Source: Alcaligenaceae bacterium
GTDB taxonomy: Bacteria > Pseudomonadota > Gammaproteobacteria > Burkholderiales > Burkholderiaceae_B
Direction: 5' to 3'
NCBI GenBank assembly: GCA_947378965.1
Contig: CANCMG010000038.1
Location: forward strand, 1 to 37,343
DNA length: 37,343 bases
The notes beneath the pieces were generated by a model. That model was given only the letters and a program-made list of their open reading frames with translations, was not told where the DNA came from and did no database searches. The position numbers were made by a program, and so were the translations under genes. Shown here one piece after another: positions 23,087-31,345 of this stretch. Position 1 is the stretch's first letter. Each line of letters starts with the position of its first letter.

Positions 23087-23509
23087 TTAAACGAAGCGAG
23101 GATGCTCAGGGGTGAATAAGATACCGTCAACATAAAACCAACGTCCGTTATCTTGAATAAAACGGCTTCGCTCGTGCAAGCGAGTGGGTTGGCCTTTTAA
23201 GCGGCTAAGCGCTACAAACTCAACCTCAGCCTGCGCTGGGCCAGTCAGTCTGTACCCCCTGACCTCAAGACCTAGCCACTTGACGTCCGGCTCAAAGTTC
23301 AGATCTGAGGGACATGTTGTCTCTAGCCAGGTTTTTTTTAGATAGTCTTCGCGACCCAGTACAAAGGCGCTGTAACGCGAACGCATCAAGCTCTCGGCGT
23401 CAGGCGCAGGCATCGTGTCAAAGTGCTCAAGATAGCGTCCGCAGCATTGGCTCAGCAAAAGCAATTTGTTTTTATTCTTTCTTCCGCAACAGCAGAGCAC
23501 TCGCTTCAT
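23087..23509 (-). CDS. YchJ-family (UPF0225) protein
   Basis: About 140 residues. The core ESLMRSRYSAFVLGREDYLKKTW, followed by VEFVALSRLKGQPTRLHERSRF and GRWFYVDG, is typical of the YchJ middle domain, an NTF2-like fold. The N-terminus has a Cys-rich CCCGRKNKN plus QCCGRYL arrangement that corresponds to the SEC-C-like zinc motif of YchJ, with a longer basic spacer than usual. No C-terminal SEC-C motif is present. Two ATGs compete: 23521 touches the AAGG sequence directly, so I favour 23509, which has AAGGA at workable spacing. The biochemical function of the family is unknown. It stands alone on the minus strand. Confidence 0.87.
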   Translation of the reverse strand: MKRVLCCCGRKNKNKLLLLSQCCGRYLEHFDTMPAPDAESLMRSRYSAFVLGREDYLKKTWLETTCPSDLNFEPDVKWLGLEVRGYRLTGPAQAEVEFVALSRLKGQPTRLHERSRFIQDNGRWFYVDGILFTPEHPRFV

Positions 23510-23611
23510 TTTGGCATGCATCCTTAAGTCAGCTTAATAAAGCCATTTTCCTGAGTTCAGTGCCCAATAGCCTCGACGATTAGCTTCAGCCCAAAAACCC
23601 GCGCAACACGA

Positions 23612-24268
23612 TTATTGAGATTTTGAGTGTGTCACTAAAAACGCTGGCACCTTCAAGCCCCAGTGAATCGCAGCGGCGCGCATTAAAAACGTTAGTGCCG
23701 TGCAGCTGATCAAGATCTCTATCGCGTACTGAGGATAAAAATGTAGGCTTGCCATCAACAACAAGCATCCAAGTGCCACAGGAATCGCATACAACTCAGT
23801 GGACATTAACAAATTTTTTCTGCCCGCGATAACGTCGCGCATGATGCCCCCACCAATGGCGGTGATTACCCCCAGTATGACGGGCCCCAACGGCCAGCCA
23901 AAAGCCATTTCATACGTTTTCATGGCACCCTGTATGCCAAACAGGGCGGCTCCGAGGCCATCGAGGTAAAGCATTAACGTAAAAACTTGCGGCTGAGTAA
24001 AGAACGAGCGTCCGACGAAGGCTAGCAAACTCGAGAATATTGCGACCTGAATAAACACCAAATCCTCAACCCAAAAGGGCTGCACGCCTAACAAAAGATC
24101 GCGTACGGTACCCCCTCCGACTGCGGTGATCACACCGAGCACCATCACCCCAAAAATATCTACACCACGATCGGCGATTGCTAACACAGCTGTGATGGCA
24201 AACGCCATGGTGGCGATAATCGCCAGCCAAAACATGATGACATCGATTGAAGCCTGGGGGTTTAACAT
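23612..24268 (-). CDS. TRIC/UPF0126-family membrane channel
   Basis: This 218-residue integral membrane protein has about seven hydrophobic helices and an internal duplication. The two repeats carry the near-identical motifs GVITAVGGGTVRDLLLG and GVITAIGGGIMRDVIAG, which are diagnostic of UPF0126 (YicG/YadS) proteins, the bacterial relatives of trimeric intracellular cation channels. The Gly-rich motifs form kinked pore helices. Probable role is passive cation transport across the inner membrane. The ATG at 24268 has AAGG 8 bp upstream. It lies 91 bp downstream of the aminotransferase gene on the same strand, separated by a weak hairpin, so it may be a separate unit. Confidence 0.92.
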   Translation of the reverse strand: MLNPQASIDVIMFWLAIIATMAFAITAVLAIADRGVDIFGVMVLGVITAVGGGTVRDLLLGVQPFWVEDLVFIQVAIFSSLLAFVGRSFFTQPQVFTLMLYLDGLGAALFGIQGAMKTYEMAFGWPLGPVILGVITAIGGGIMRDVIAGRKNLLMSTELYAIPVALGCLLLMASLHFYPQYAIEILISCTALTFLMRAAAIHWGLKVPAFLVTHSKSQ

Positions 24269-24301
24269 GCGTATGACCTTCGAAAACGTTACAGACAGCT
24301 A

Positions 24302-24321
24302 GCAAGACAAAGACGTCTTGC
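24302..24321. terminator. Weak hairpin after the aminotransferase gene
   Basis: GCAAGAC (24302-24308) pairs with GTCTTGC (24315-24321) around AAAGAC, in the gap between the aminotransferase stop (24360) and the TRIC-like start (24268). No T-run follows on the minus strand. Confidence 0.35.
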
Positions 24322-24359
24322 CCTCTGAGTCAAATCAGTCAAGACTTGCGCGTGCGCAC

Positions 24360-25556
24360 CTAAACACGCGATGACTTGTACCAGTCTTTGACCGCTGTAA
24401 CGTAGCGCGCCACGCCTTGTTCGACAGTGACGGATTCTAGCGCACCGTAAGACAGACGCTGATAGTTAGCCTGTGGGGTGTCAAACAACCCAAAGGTAAA
24501 GCCGGGTACGGACACTACTTTATGTGTTTGCGCCATGGCACGATTAAACGCAAGACGTTCTGTGCCAACGGCCAAGCCAGGCAATTTAAGTAATACATAA
24601 AACGCACCTTGCGTTTTTGGAAACTCTATCAGTTCACCCAAGGCTTCGAGTCTGTCGTATACATTTTTTCGTACGATCGAAAGCGCATCGATTTTAGGTT
24701 GCGCCCAAGTGCGACCATATTTCAACACCTCAAGCGCCAACATTTGCGAGACAACTGGCGCGCAGATCAAATTGGTATCTTGTACTTTGTTCATCGCCTC
24801 GAGCAGGTCAGCCGGAAACACCACGTAGCCGATCCGCCAACTCGCCATGCCGTAATTCTTGGACATGGAAAAAAACGAAATGGTATGCCGATGTGCCTCA
24901 GGCAACGCTGCTGGTGAAAAATGTTCAGCCCCGTCATAGGTAAAATATTCATAGGCTTCATCACTGAAGTGATAAATATTTTTTTTAGCGCATAAGGCAT
25001 TCACGGCCGTTAAGGACTCTTTTGAGTAGACCGCGCCGGTTGGATTATTAGGTGATACGGTGATGATCGCACGCGTGCGCGGCGTCACTGCTGCGGCCAA
25101 TGCCTCAACGTTTAGACTCCAATCATCGTTGACCGGTACCGGCACAGGCACACAGCCAACCATTCGAATCGCCATCTCTTGATTGAAATAATACGGAGTC
25201 GGCAAAATAAACTCATCGCCTGGATCGCCCACCGCAAGCAGGCAATTCAAAAACGCCATATTGCTGCCGGCGGTGACCATCACAACCGAATCGCACCCGC
25301 AGTGAATATTGTTTTCGTCTGCTAGCTTTTGTGTCAATGCGTCGATCAAGGCCGGATGGCCAATAATCGCTTGGTATTTATTGAGCCCAACATCACTCAT
25401 CAAACTAGGTAGCGCCGCAAGAGCCTGGGCGGGGGGGCCATAATTCACGACGCCCTGCCCTAAAGAAATTGTGCCCGGATTATCGCGCACCAAAGCGGCA
25501 ATGTCAGGCATCACCGGTATATCTACCGAGGCCATACGGCGAGAGAAACGTTTCAT
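24360..25556 (-). CDS. Class I/II PLP-dependent aminotransferase
   Basis: This is a 398-residue fold-type I aminotransferase of the AspC-like group. It has the substrate-side motif SLGQGVVNYGPP, the cofactor motifs VTAGSNMAF and VSPNNPTGAVY, FSDEAYEYFTYDG, the Schiff-base lysine in FSMSKNYGMASWRIG (Lys233) and the C-terminal RLSYGA with the carboxylate-binding Arg. It would move an amino group between an amino acid and a 2-oxo acid. The frame extends to a GTG at 25580 inside the previous gene; the ATG at 25556 lies 5 bp after that gene's stop and has AAGG about 10 bp upstream, so I prefer it. It is the last gene of the catabolic unit. Confidence 0.92.
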   Translation of the reverse strand: MKRFSRRMASVDIPVMPDIAALVRDNPGTISLGQGVVNYGPPAQALAALPSLMSDVGLNKYQAIIGHPALIDALTQKLADENNIHCGCDSVVMVTAGSNMAFLNCLLAVGDPGDEFILPTPYYFNQEMAIRMVGCVPVPVPVNDDWSLNVEALAAAVTPRTRAIITVSPNNPTGAVYSKESLTAVNALCAKKNIYHFSDEAYEYFTYDGAEHFSPAALPEAHRHTISFFSMSKNYGMASWRIGYVVFPADLLEAMNKVQDTNLICAPVVSQMLALEVLKYGRTWAQPKIDALSIVRKNVYDRLEALGELIEFPKTQGAFYVLLKLPGLAVGTERLAFNRAMAQTHKVVSVPGFTFGLFDTPQANYQRLSYGALESVTVEQGVARYVTAVKDWYKSSRV

Positions 25557-25561
25557 CGACG

Positions 25562-26473
25562 TTACACCTTTGTCAGCCACCCATGGGTATCCGGGGTCAG
25601 GCCACGCACAGCATCAAAATAAATTTTCTGCATTTTTTTCGTAATCGGCCCAATCGCACCATCGCCTACCGGCAGACGATCAATTTTCACGACAGGGATA
25701 ATTTCTTGCCCAGTACCACACAAAAAAGCCTCATCGGCAAAATACAATTCACTGCGATCGACTTCGCGTTGTACCACCGCCTGGCCAGTCGCTTCTTCAT
25801 ACAGCGTGATAATGGTGTCGCGCGTCACACTTTCTAAAATGTTGCTACCGATGTTGGGGGTAATCAACTTGCCGTCTCTGACCATAAAAAAACAAGCAAT
25901 AGGTGCTTCAGAGACTTTGCCAGCAGGTGTCAACATCAAGGCGCCATCGTAGCCGTCAGACTTAGCCTGTAATTGCGTTAAACGCGCGTTGTGATAGTTT
26001 GCGGTGGCTTTAATACGCGGCGGGCTCGCGTTATCAGACAACCGACTCCAAGAGCTCACACCCAAACTCATGCCAGTGTCTGCAAACTTTGGGCGTTCGC
26101 GGGGTGAGGCGGCCGCTGTGTAGCCAACGGGCCCCGTTTGGGCCATCAGCCCCAGCGCTTCGATGTACACCAACAAACGAATATACACATCATCATCCGG
26201 TTCATTGGCACGAATCAAGCCCGACAGCGCTTCACGCATGCCGTCTTCGGTGAAGCTGTGATCAAAACGCATGACCTTCATGCCAAGCACCAAACGCTTG
26301 AAGTGTTCGGCGAATCTAAAAATTTTAAATTCACCTGTCGTGGGATTGCGATAGGCACGCAAGCCTTCAAAGACCGCCGTTGCATAGGTCATGCCCAAAG
26401 ACATCGGATGCACACTTGCTTGCTCGTAGGGCAGCAACTTATCGTTTTGTAAAATAATTTTGGGTTGCCACAT
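25562..26473 (-). CDS. Branched-chain amino acid aminotransferase-like (class IV)
   Basis: This is a 303-residue fold-type IV PLP enzyme of the IlvE group. Evidence: YATAVFEGLRAYRN at residues 30-43, IRLLVYIEALGLM, the PPRIKATANYHNARL stretch with the catalytic Lys155, GYDGALMLTPAGKVSEAP, the cofactor-phosphate motif NILESVTRDTI and a GTGQEIIPV end segment. IlvE-type enzymes convert Leu, Ile and Val to their 2-oxo acids; related enzymes act on D-amino acids. Its site in a catabolic operon, 4 bp after a Bug receptor and 5 bp before a second aminotransferase, suggests a specialised or catabolic role rather than the housekeeping ilvE, so no symbol is given. AAGG lies 9 bp before the ATG. Confidence 0.9.
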   Translation of the reverse strand: MWQPKIILQNDKLLPYEQASVHPMSLGMTYATAVFEGLRAYRNPTTGEFKIFRFAEHFKRLVLGMKVMRFDHSFTEDGMREALSGLIRANEPDDDVYIRLLVYIEALGLMAQTGPVGYTAAASPRERPKFADTGMSLGVSSWSRLSDNASPPRIKATANYHNARLTQLQAKSDGYDGALMLTPAGKVSEAPIACFFMVRDGKLITPNIGSNILESVTRDTIITLYEEATGQAVVQREVDRSELYFADEAFLCGTGQEIIPVVKIDRLPVGDGAIGPITKKMQKIYFDAVRGLTPDTHGWLTKV

Positions 26474-26477
26474 GGCC

Positions 26478-27449
26478 TTAATCCTTTTTTAAATTTAATT
26501 CTGGGATGAGCTTTCCCATTTGACTATAGACGCCCGTCACCGAAGCGGTGAACGCAGCATGATCGAGATAAGCAGGTGTCCCTTTTAGCTTGTTCAGCAA
26601 ATCAATAAACCCAGGCGTGCGCACCATGTCAGACGCTGCGGCTTCCCACTCTTTGATGACGTCTGGTGGCATGCCCCCAGGTCCTGCAATCCCGTAAAAG
26701 ATCGGTACTGAGATCGGAAAATTCAACTCTTTATACGTTGGCACGTTCGGGTATTCTGGGATCTTGTCTGGACCACTCTCAGCCAACAGTCGAATCGTAC
26801 CCGCTGCGGCGTGCGGTGGAAACTCTGCAGCAACCAACGCCTGAATCTGCCCCCCGAGCAAACCATTCATGGCGTCAGCACCGCCCTTATAGGGCACATA
26901 GGTCGCCTGTATACCGGCCGCCTGAAAAGCAGCTTGCGTCGAGATATGTGTGCCACCATTGGTTGCCGCCGTTGACCAAAATAGCTTGTTGGGATTGGCC
27001 TTTGACCACGACATCAACTCTTGTATGGTCTTAAACGCTGAATCCGCTTTCACAAAAAGCGGTTGCGCGCTCACCAGGGTCTGAAATAAGTAGGTGAAGT
27101 CTTTACTGGGATCATAGGTCTGGGGCTGAAAATACGGCGCAACGGTAAAGGGGCTGGTCGTGGCCAACGCAACGGTATAGCCGTCAGGCTTGGCGCGCGC
27201 TAACAGACTTGTCGCAATCGTGCCACCAGCGCCTGGTTTATTGTCAATAATGACGGGTACCTTCCAGCGTTCACGCAAGTAATCGCCGATCCAGCGCGAC
27301 GACATGTCACCGCCGCCACCCACCGCAAAACCAACAAGGATGGTAATTGGCTTAGACGGAAACTTTTCAGCTGGCTGAGAAAAGCATGGCGCCATGAGCA
27401 AGTAAGACGCTAGTACGCTGAGACAAACTTTTGCAGATAGTTTCAACAC
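26478..27449 (-). CDS. Bug-family (TTT) solute-binding protein
   Basis: This is a 323-residue periplasmic receptor with a signal peptide (VCLSVLASYLLMAPCFSQP). Family motifs are ITILVGFAVGGGGDMSSRW, VIIDNKPGAGGTIATSLLAR, PDGYTVALATTSPF and VPYKGGADAMNGLLGGQ. The start is GTG at 27449 with GGGGT 6 bp upstream. Its stop is followed after 4 bp by the IlvE-like gene, whose ribosome binding site overlaps the end of this gene, so they are co-expressed. No TctA/TctB genes are in the window. The neighbours suggest its ligand is the substrate or product of the adjoining enzymes, perhaps a 2-oxo acid or hydantoin-derived carboxylate; this is inference. Confidence 0.92.
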   Translation of the reverse strand: MLKLSAKVCLSVLASYLLMAPCFSQPAEKFPSKPITILVGFAVGGGGDMSSRWIGDYLRERWKVPVIIDNKPGAGGTIATSLLARAKPDGYTVALATTSPFTVAPYFQPQTYDPSKDFTYLFQTLVSAQPLFVKADSAFKTIQELMSWSKANPNKLFWSTAATNGGTHISTQAAFQAAGIQATYVPYKGGADAMNGLLGGQIQALVAAEFPPHAAAGTIRLLAESGPDKIPEYPNVPTYKELNFPISVPIFYGIAGPGGMPPDVIKEWEAAASDMVRTPGFIDLLNKLKGTPAYLDHAAFTASVTGVYSQMGKLIPELNLKKD

Positions 27450-27485
27450 GGTACACCCCTATAAGATCATGACTATCGCGATACC

Positions 27486-29135
27486 TTAACCTCGCATCGC
27501 CTTGAGTTGCTGCGAATACCCAGCTGGATCAATTTGCACATCGATCAAACTAGGGCCTTGATGCCTTAAAGCCTGAGTTAAGGCTTCGTGATACTGCACT
27601 TCGTTAGTGGCCTCAAACCCTTGACCGCCCAACGCCTGCATGGCTTGTGCAAAGTTATGTTTGCCCCAACGCACACCGCGGCTCGGCAGTTGCTTACTTT
27701 GTTGCTTGATGTCAATTAACGACAAGGCACTGTCATTAAAGACGACCACAACAATACGCGCCCCTGAATCAATCGCCGTACAAAGCTCGCCTAAACACAT
27801 CATCAGCCCGCCATCGCCCGTAAAACAAATGACGGGTTGCTCGGGTTCGTCCAAGGCAGCTGCAATGGCCGCTGGCAAAGCAAACGCCATCGTCGCCAAA
27901 CCGTTTGAAATTAACACGTCACCAGGCTGCGTGACAGCAAAAAATGCAGTCGCTGAAAACATATGCGCACCAGCGTCGACTGACATGCGCGGTCTGAATC
28001 TTTGCTCAGCGTAAGCCTGCGTCGACAGTTGCACCAACCGATCAGGGGCGACACCGAACTGAACCGACGGGTAAGCAAGGCGCGCCAAGACATCGTGGCG
28101 CAAGCCTTCGATTTGCTCGAGGGGCCAACTCGATACATAGTCGCTTAGCTGTTCGTTCAGAGCGTGCACGTGTCGCTTTAAGTCACGGCTGACACGCGCC
28201 AACGGCTTGATGTAATGGATGTCATGGAGCGCGTTCGATAACTCGACGGCGGGCCTGTTATAGGGCCACGGCTGCAAAATCATTTCTACCGGATCCAAAC
28301 CCACCATGACCATCAAATCAGCCTGTGCCAGGCAGTCGGCCTCTTGGATACCGCCGGTAAAAATGCCCACCACTTGAGGGTCGAGATCCGAAATCACCCC
28401 TTTAGCCTTATACGTTTGCAAGACAGGGCACTTTAAGTACTGTGCAAGTTGTCTGACTTCAGCGGCACACCGACGCGCCTCGAGCCCAATAATCAGCACC
28501 GGCTTTTTAGCAAACTTGATCTGCTCAGCAATGTTTTGCAGTGCGACACGTTCAATCGCGTCGACTGACTTGACTGGCGCGGCAATGTGCGGCGCAGCCA
28601 GCAGTCTGCGAGCGACCTCACCCGTCAGTTCGATATGCACGGGCCCCATCGGCGCCTGAAGCGCAAGCGCGATGATCGCCTCAATCTCAGCCGCGGGCGT
28701 GTCAGATTCGAGTCGCGTGACCCCTTTGACAACGGGCTGCAGTAGCGCCTTTTGGTCGAACACTTGATGGGTAATATAGGTAAGCTGTTTGTCAGTAAAA
28801 CCATCTGTGATCACAAGAACAGGCGCACGATCCAGCTTTGCGTAAGCGACGCCGTTGGCGGCGTTCGCCACTCCGGGGCCCTTGGTCATCAAGGCCACAC
28901 CCGGGATGCCAGTGGTTTCGGCCACGGCACCCGCCATCATCACGGCCGCATTTTCAGTTTTTGTCAGTGTGAAACTGATTCCGACTTCGGCTGCGGCTTC
29001 GATCAAATCCAAAGACGAGCCCCCGCCCGGTAAACCAAACATCTGGCGTACCCCTGCTCGCGCTAAGGCTTGCGCCAGCGCTTGCACGATCGTAATTTGT
29101 AATTTTGTGTTCAAGATGATTACCGTTGGCTTCAA
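27486..29135 (-). CDS. ThDP-dependent enzyme, acetolactate synthase-like
   Basis: This 549-residue three-domain enzyme uses thiamin diphosphate. The N-terminal PYR domain has FGLPGGGSSLDL and the activating Glu61 (LTKTENAAVMMAG), a central domain follows, and the C-terminal PP domain binds the cofactor through GDGG (440) and VVVFNDSALSL. The family includes acetolactate synthase, sulfoacetaldehyde acetyltransferase, benzoylformate decarboxylase and related 2-oxo acid enzymes; the exact reaction cannot be read from sequence. Beside two aminotransferases, a 2-oxo acid decarboxylase or carboligase role is attractive. The start is uncertain: the frame opens with TTG at 29135 with no good ribosome binding site, and TTG at 29111 is another option. 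It lies 62 bp after hyuA. Confidence 0.88.
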   Translation of the reverse strand: MKPTVIILNTKLQITIVQALAQALARAGVRQMFGLPGGGSSLDLIEAAAEVGISFTLTKTENAAVMMAGAVAETTGIPGVALMTKGPGVANAANGVAYAKLDRAPVLVITDGFTDKQLTYITHQVFDQKALLQPVVKGVTRLESDTPAAEIEAIIALALQAPMGPVHIELTGEVARRLLAAPHIAAPVKSVDAIERVALQNIAEQIKFAKKPVLIIGLEARRCAAEVRQLAQYLKCPVLQTYKAKGVISDLDPQVVGIFTGGIQEADCLAQADLMVMVGLDPVEMILQPWPYNRPAVELSNALHDIHYIKPLARVSRDLKRHVHALNEQLSDYVSSWPLEQIEGLRHDVLARLAYPSVQFGVAPDRLVQLSTQAYAEQRFRPRMSVDAGAHMFSATAFFAVTQPGDVLISNGLATMAFALPAAIAAALDEPEQPVICFTGDGGLMMCLGELCTAIDSGARIVVVVFNDSALSLIDIKQQSKQLPSRGVRWGKHNFAQAMQALGGQGFEATNEVQYHEALTQALRHQGPSLIDVQIDPAGYSQQLKAMRG

Positions 29136-29197
29136 TTAAGTGTCAGTGCAGTTGAATCGACGAGGGCTGCATCGTTACGTATAGGTGAGGGATCGTG

Positions 29198-31345
29198 TTA
29201 ATGGACTACCTGTGCTGTGGGGTCGACGAGCTGAATCAACATGTTGTGGTGTTGATCGATCACAACCTTGGCGTACTTTGGCACCACGACCGTGGATTCG
29301 CGCTCTTCGACGATCGCGGGGCCTTCAAAGTGCATACCGGTCTTTAAGGCATAACGGTCATAGACTGGGGTTAATACAAAGTCTTTACTAAATACACAAA
29401 AAACTTCGCGCCGGTTTTTGATTGCAGCGTCTGCAGACGTGCTAGACGCTTCAGTGTGAATCAGATTTGCCTTGAGCTGTTCAAGTAAGTTAGGCAGCGG
29501 CCCTTGCACCACAACCCGCCAAGATACGACCTCTGCTGGCGTATCGGTTTCGATACGACCATACAAATTTTGATAACAGCGATTAAACTCTTCAGACAAA
29601 TGTTGCTTAAACGATTGCTTGAGTCGGCCCATCGAGACCGGCACCTCAACCTCGTAGCCTTGGCCTACATAGCGCATCGCAGCACTGACATGGCTGCTAC
29701 ACAACGCGGCAGCTAGGCCCGACTCGGCCAGCATCGCCAGGCCTTTCTGTTTTAAACCGTCGATTAATTGCTCAACGCTCTGCTCATCTAACTGTAGCAC
29801 CGGCGAAACAGAGGCCTGCACAAATTGAAACGACATCGGCGACGCCAAAAAACCAAAGGCCGAGGCAACGCCCGCACCCATCGGCATCACCAAGCGCTCG
29901 ATTCCAAGCTTAAGCGCCACATGGCACGCATGCACAGGCCCAGCACCGCCGATCGGAATCATCGCATAGCTCGAGGCCTTTAAGCCTTTTTCAAGTGCAT
30001 GAATACTCGCGGCCTGCGCCATGGTCTCGTTGACGGTTTCATGAATGCCGAACGCCGCTGCAGTCACTGAGACCTCAAGGTGATCCGCAATTTGCTTTTG
30101 AATACAGTCGCGTGCTGCAGCCAAGTCTAAGGTCATCGAACCACCCAAGAACGAGTTAGCATCTAAGTAACCCAATACGAGATCGGCATCCGTCACCGTT
30201 GCATCTTGCCCTCCTTGCCCATAACAAGCGGGACCAGGCACGGCGCTTGAACTATCAGGGCCCACTTGAATCAAGCCCAGGCTGTTGATGCGCGAAATAC
30301 TACCGCCACCCGAGCCGATTTCAATCATGTCGATCGATGGCACTTTTAAAGGGATCCCACTGCCCTTTTTAAAGCGCTGAAGGCGCGCCACTTCAAAATC
30401 AGTGGTCACTGCACTTTTGCCCTCGTCAATCAAACACGCCTTGGCAGTGGTGCCACCCATATCAAAGCAAAGGATCTGCGTTAAATCGGCCATTTGCCCG
30501 ATCAACGACGTCGCTTGCACGCCACCCGCGGGGCCTGATTGCACCAACCTGATGGGATACTCAATCGCCGTATGAAAGTGCACCGTGCCGCCATCGGATT
30601 GCATCAAATACAAATCTTGATCGATCCCGAGCTGCTTGATACCAGCCATCAAGGCTGAGATATATTTTTTAAACAATGGCTGTACATACGCATTACAAAC
30701 CGTCGTGGCGGTACGCTCGTACTCCCCTATTTCTGGCATGACCTCGCTAGAAATACAAACAGCCACGTCAGGTAAGAGCTTGGCGAGCGCTTGTTTAATT
30801 TGAATTTCATGCTCAGGAAACTGAAACGAATGCAACAAACACACTGCGACTGCATCAACCTTTGCGTCTTTGATAGCCTGTGCAGTTTGAGGCAGCGTTG
30901 AAAGGTCTAAGGGGGTCACCACCGAACCGTCATGCCCTACACGTTCTTTGATTTCAAAGCACAGCGCCCGCGGGACCAACGGTTCAACCGGAGTCAAAAA
31001 TAAATCATAAATGTCGTAGCGCCATTCACGACCGATTTGCAAGACATCGCGAAACCCTGCTGTCGTGATCAGCGCCGTCCGCACGCCTTTGCGTTCGATC
31101 AAGGCATTGGCAACCAAGGTGGTACCGTGAATCACGTTTTGAACGTCGCTCGCTTGCACCCCATTATTTTCAAGAATCAACTGGATACCTGTTAAGACGC
31201 CAATCGATGGGTCCTGCGGTGTTGTTAACACTTTTTCGTTACGTAGCTGCCCCTTCGCGTCGACCATCACCAAGTCTGTGAAGGTTCCGCCAATATCCAC
31301 GCCAATACGAAAAGGTGCCAACAGTGGCTTAAGCGTCTGACTCAT
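29198..31345 (-). CDS. hyuA: Hydantoinase/oxoprolinase A subunit
   Basis: This 715-residue ATP-dependent subunit belongs to the N-methylhydantoinase A/5-oxoprolinase/acetone carboxylase beta family. The N-terminus has the actin-like phosphate motif FRIGVDIGGTFTDLVMVD, followed by VIHGTTLVANALIERKG, GPAGGVQATSLIG, DMGGTTAKACLI and the C-terminal IGGAGPVHACHVA block. With subunit B it hydrolyses a cyclic amide, or carboxylates a ketone, using ATP. AAGGAA lies 8 bp before the ATG, which overlaps the hyuB stop as ATGA. The true substrate (hydantoin, oxoproline, ketone or other lactam) is unknown. The symbol is given for family, not for proven substrate. Confidence 0.92.
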   Translation of the reverse strand: MSQTLKPLLAPFRIGVDIGGTFTDLVMVDAKGQLRNEKVLTTPQDPSIGVLTGIQLILENNGVQASDVQNVIHGTTLVANALIERKGVRTALITTAGFRDVLQIGREWRYDIYDLFLTPVEPLVPRALCFEIKERVGHDGSVVTPLDLSTLPQTAQAIKDAKVDAVAVCLLHSFQFPEHEIQIKQALAKLLPDVAVCISSEVMPEIGEYERTATTVCNAYVQPLFKKYISALMAGIKQLGIDQDLYLMQSDGGTVHFHTAIEYPIRLVQSGPAGGVQATSLIGQMADLTQILCFDMGGTTAKACLIDEGKSAVTTDFEVARLQRFKKGSGIPLKVPSIDMIEIGSGGGSISRINSLGLIQVGPDSSSAVPGPACYGQGGQDATVTDADLVLGYLDANSFLGGSMTLDLAAARDCIQKQIADHLEVSVTAAAFGIHETVNETMAQAASIHALEKGLKASSYAMIPIGGAGPVHACHVALKLGIERLVMPMGAGVASAFGFLASPMSFQFVQASVSPVLQLDEQSVEQLIDGLKQKGLAMLAESGLAAALCSSHVSAAMRYVGQGYEVEVPVSMGRLKQSFKQHLSEEFNRCYQNLYGRIETDTPAEVVSWRVVVQGPLPNLLEQLKANLIHTEASSTSADAAIKNRREVFCVFSKDFVLTPVYDRYALKTGMHFEGPAIVEERESTVVVPKYAKVVIDQHHNMLIQLVDPTAQVVH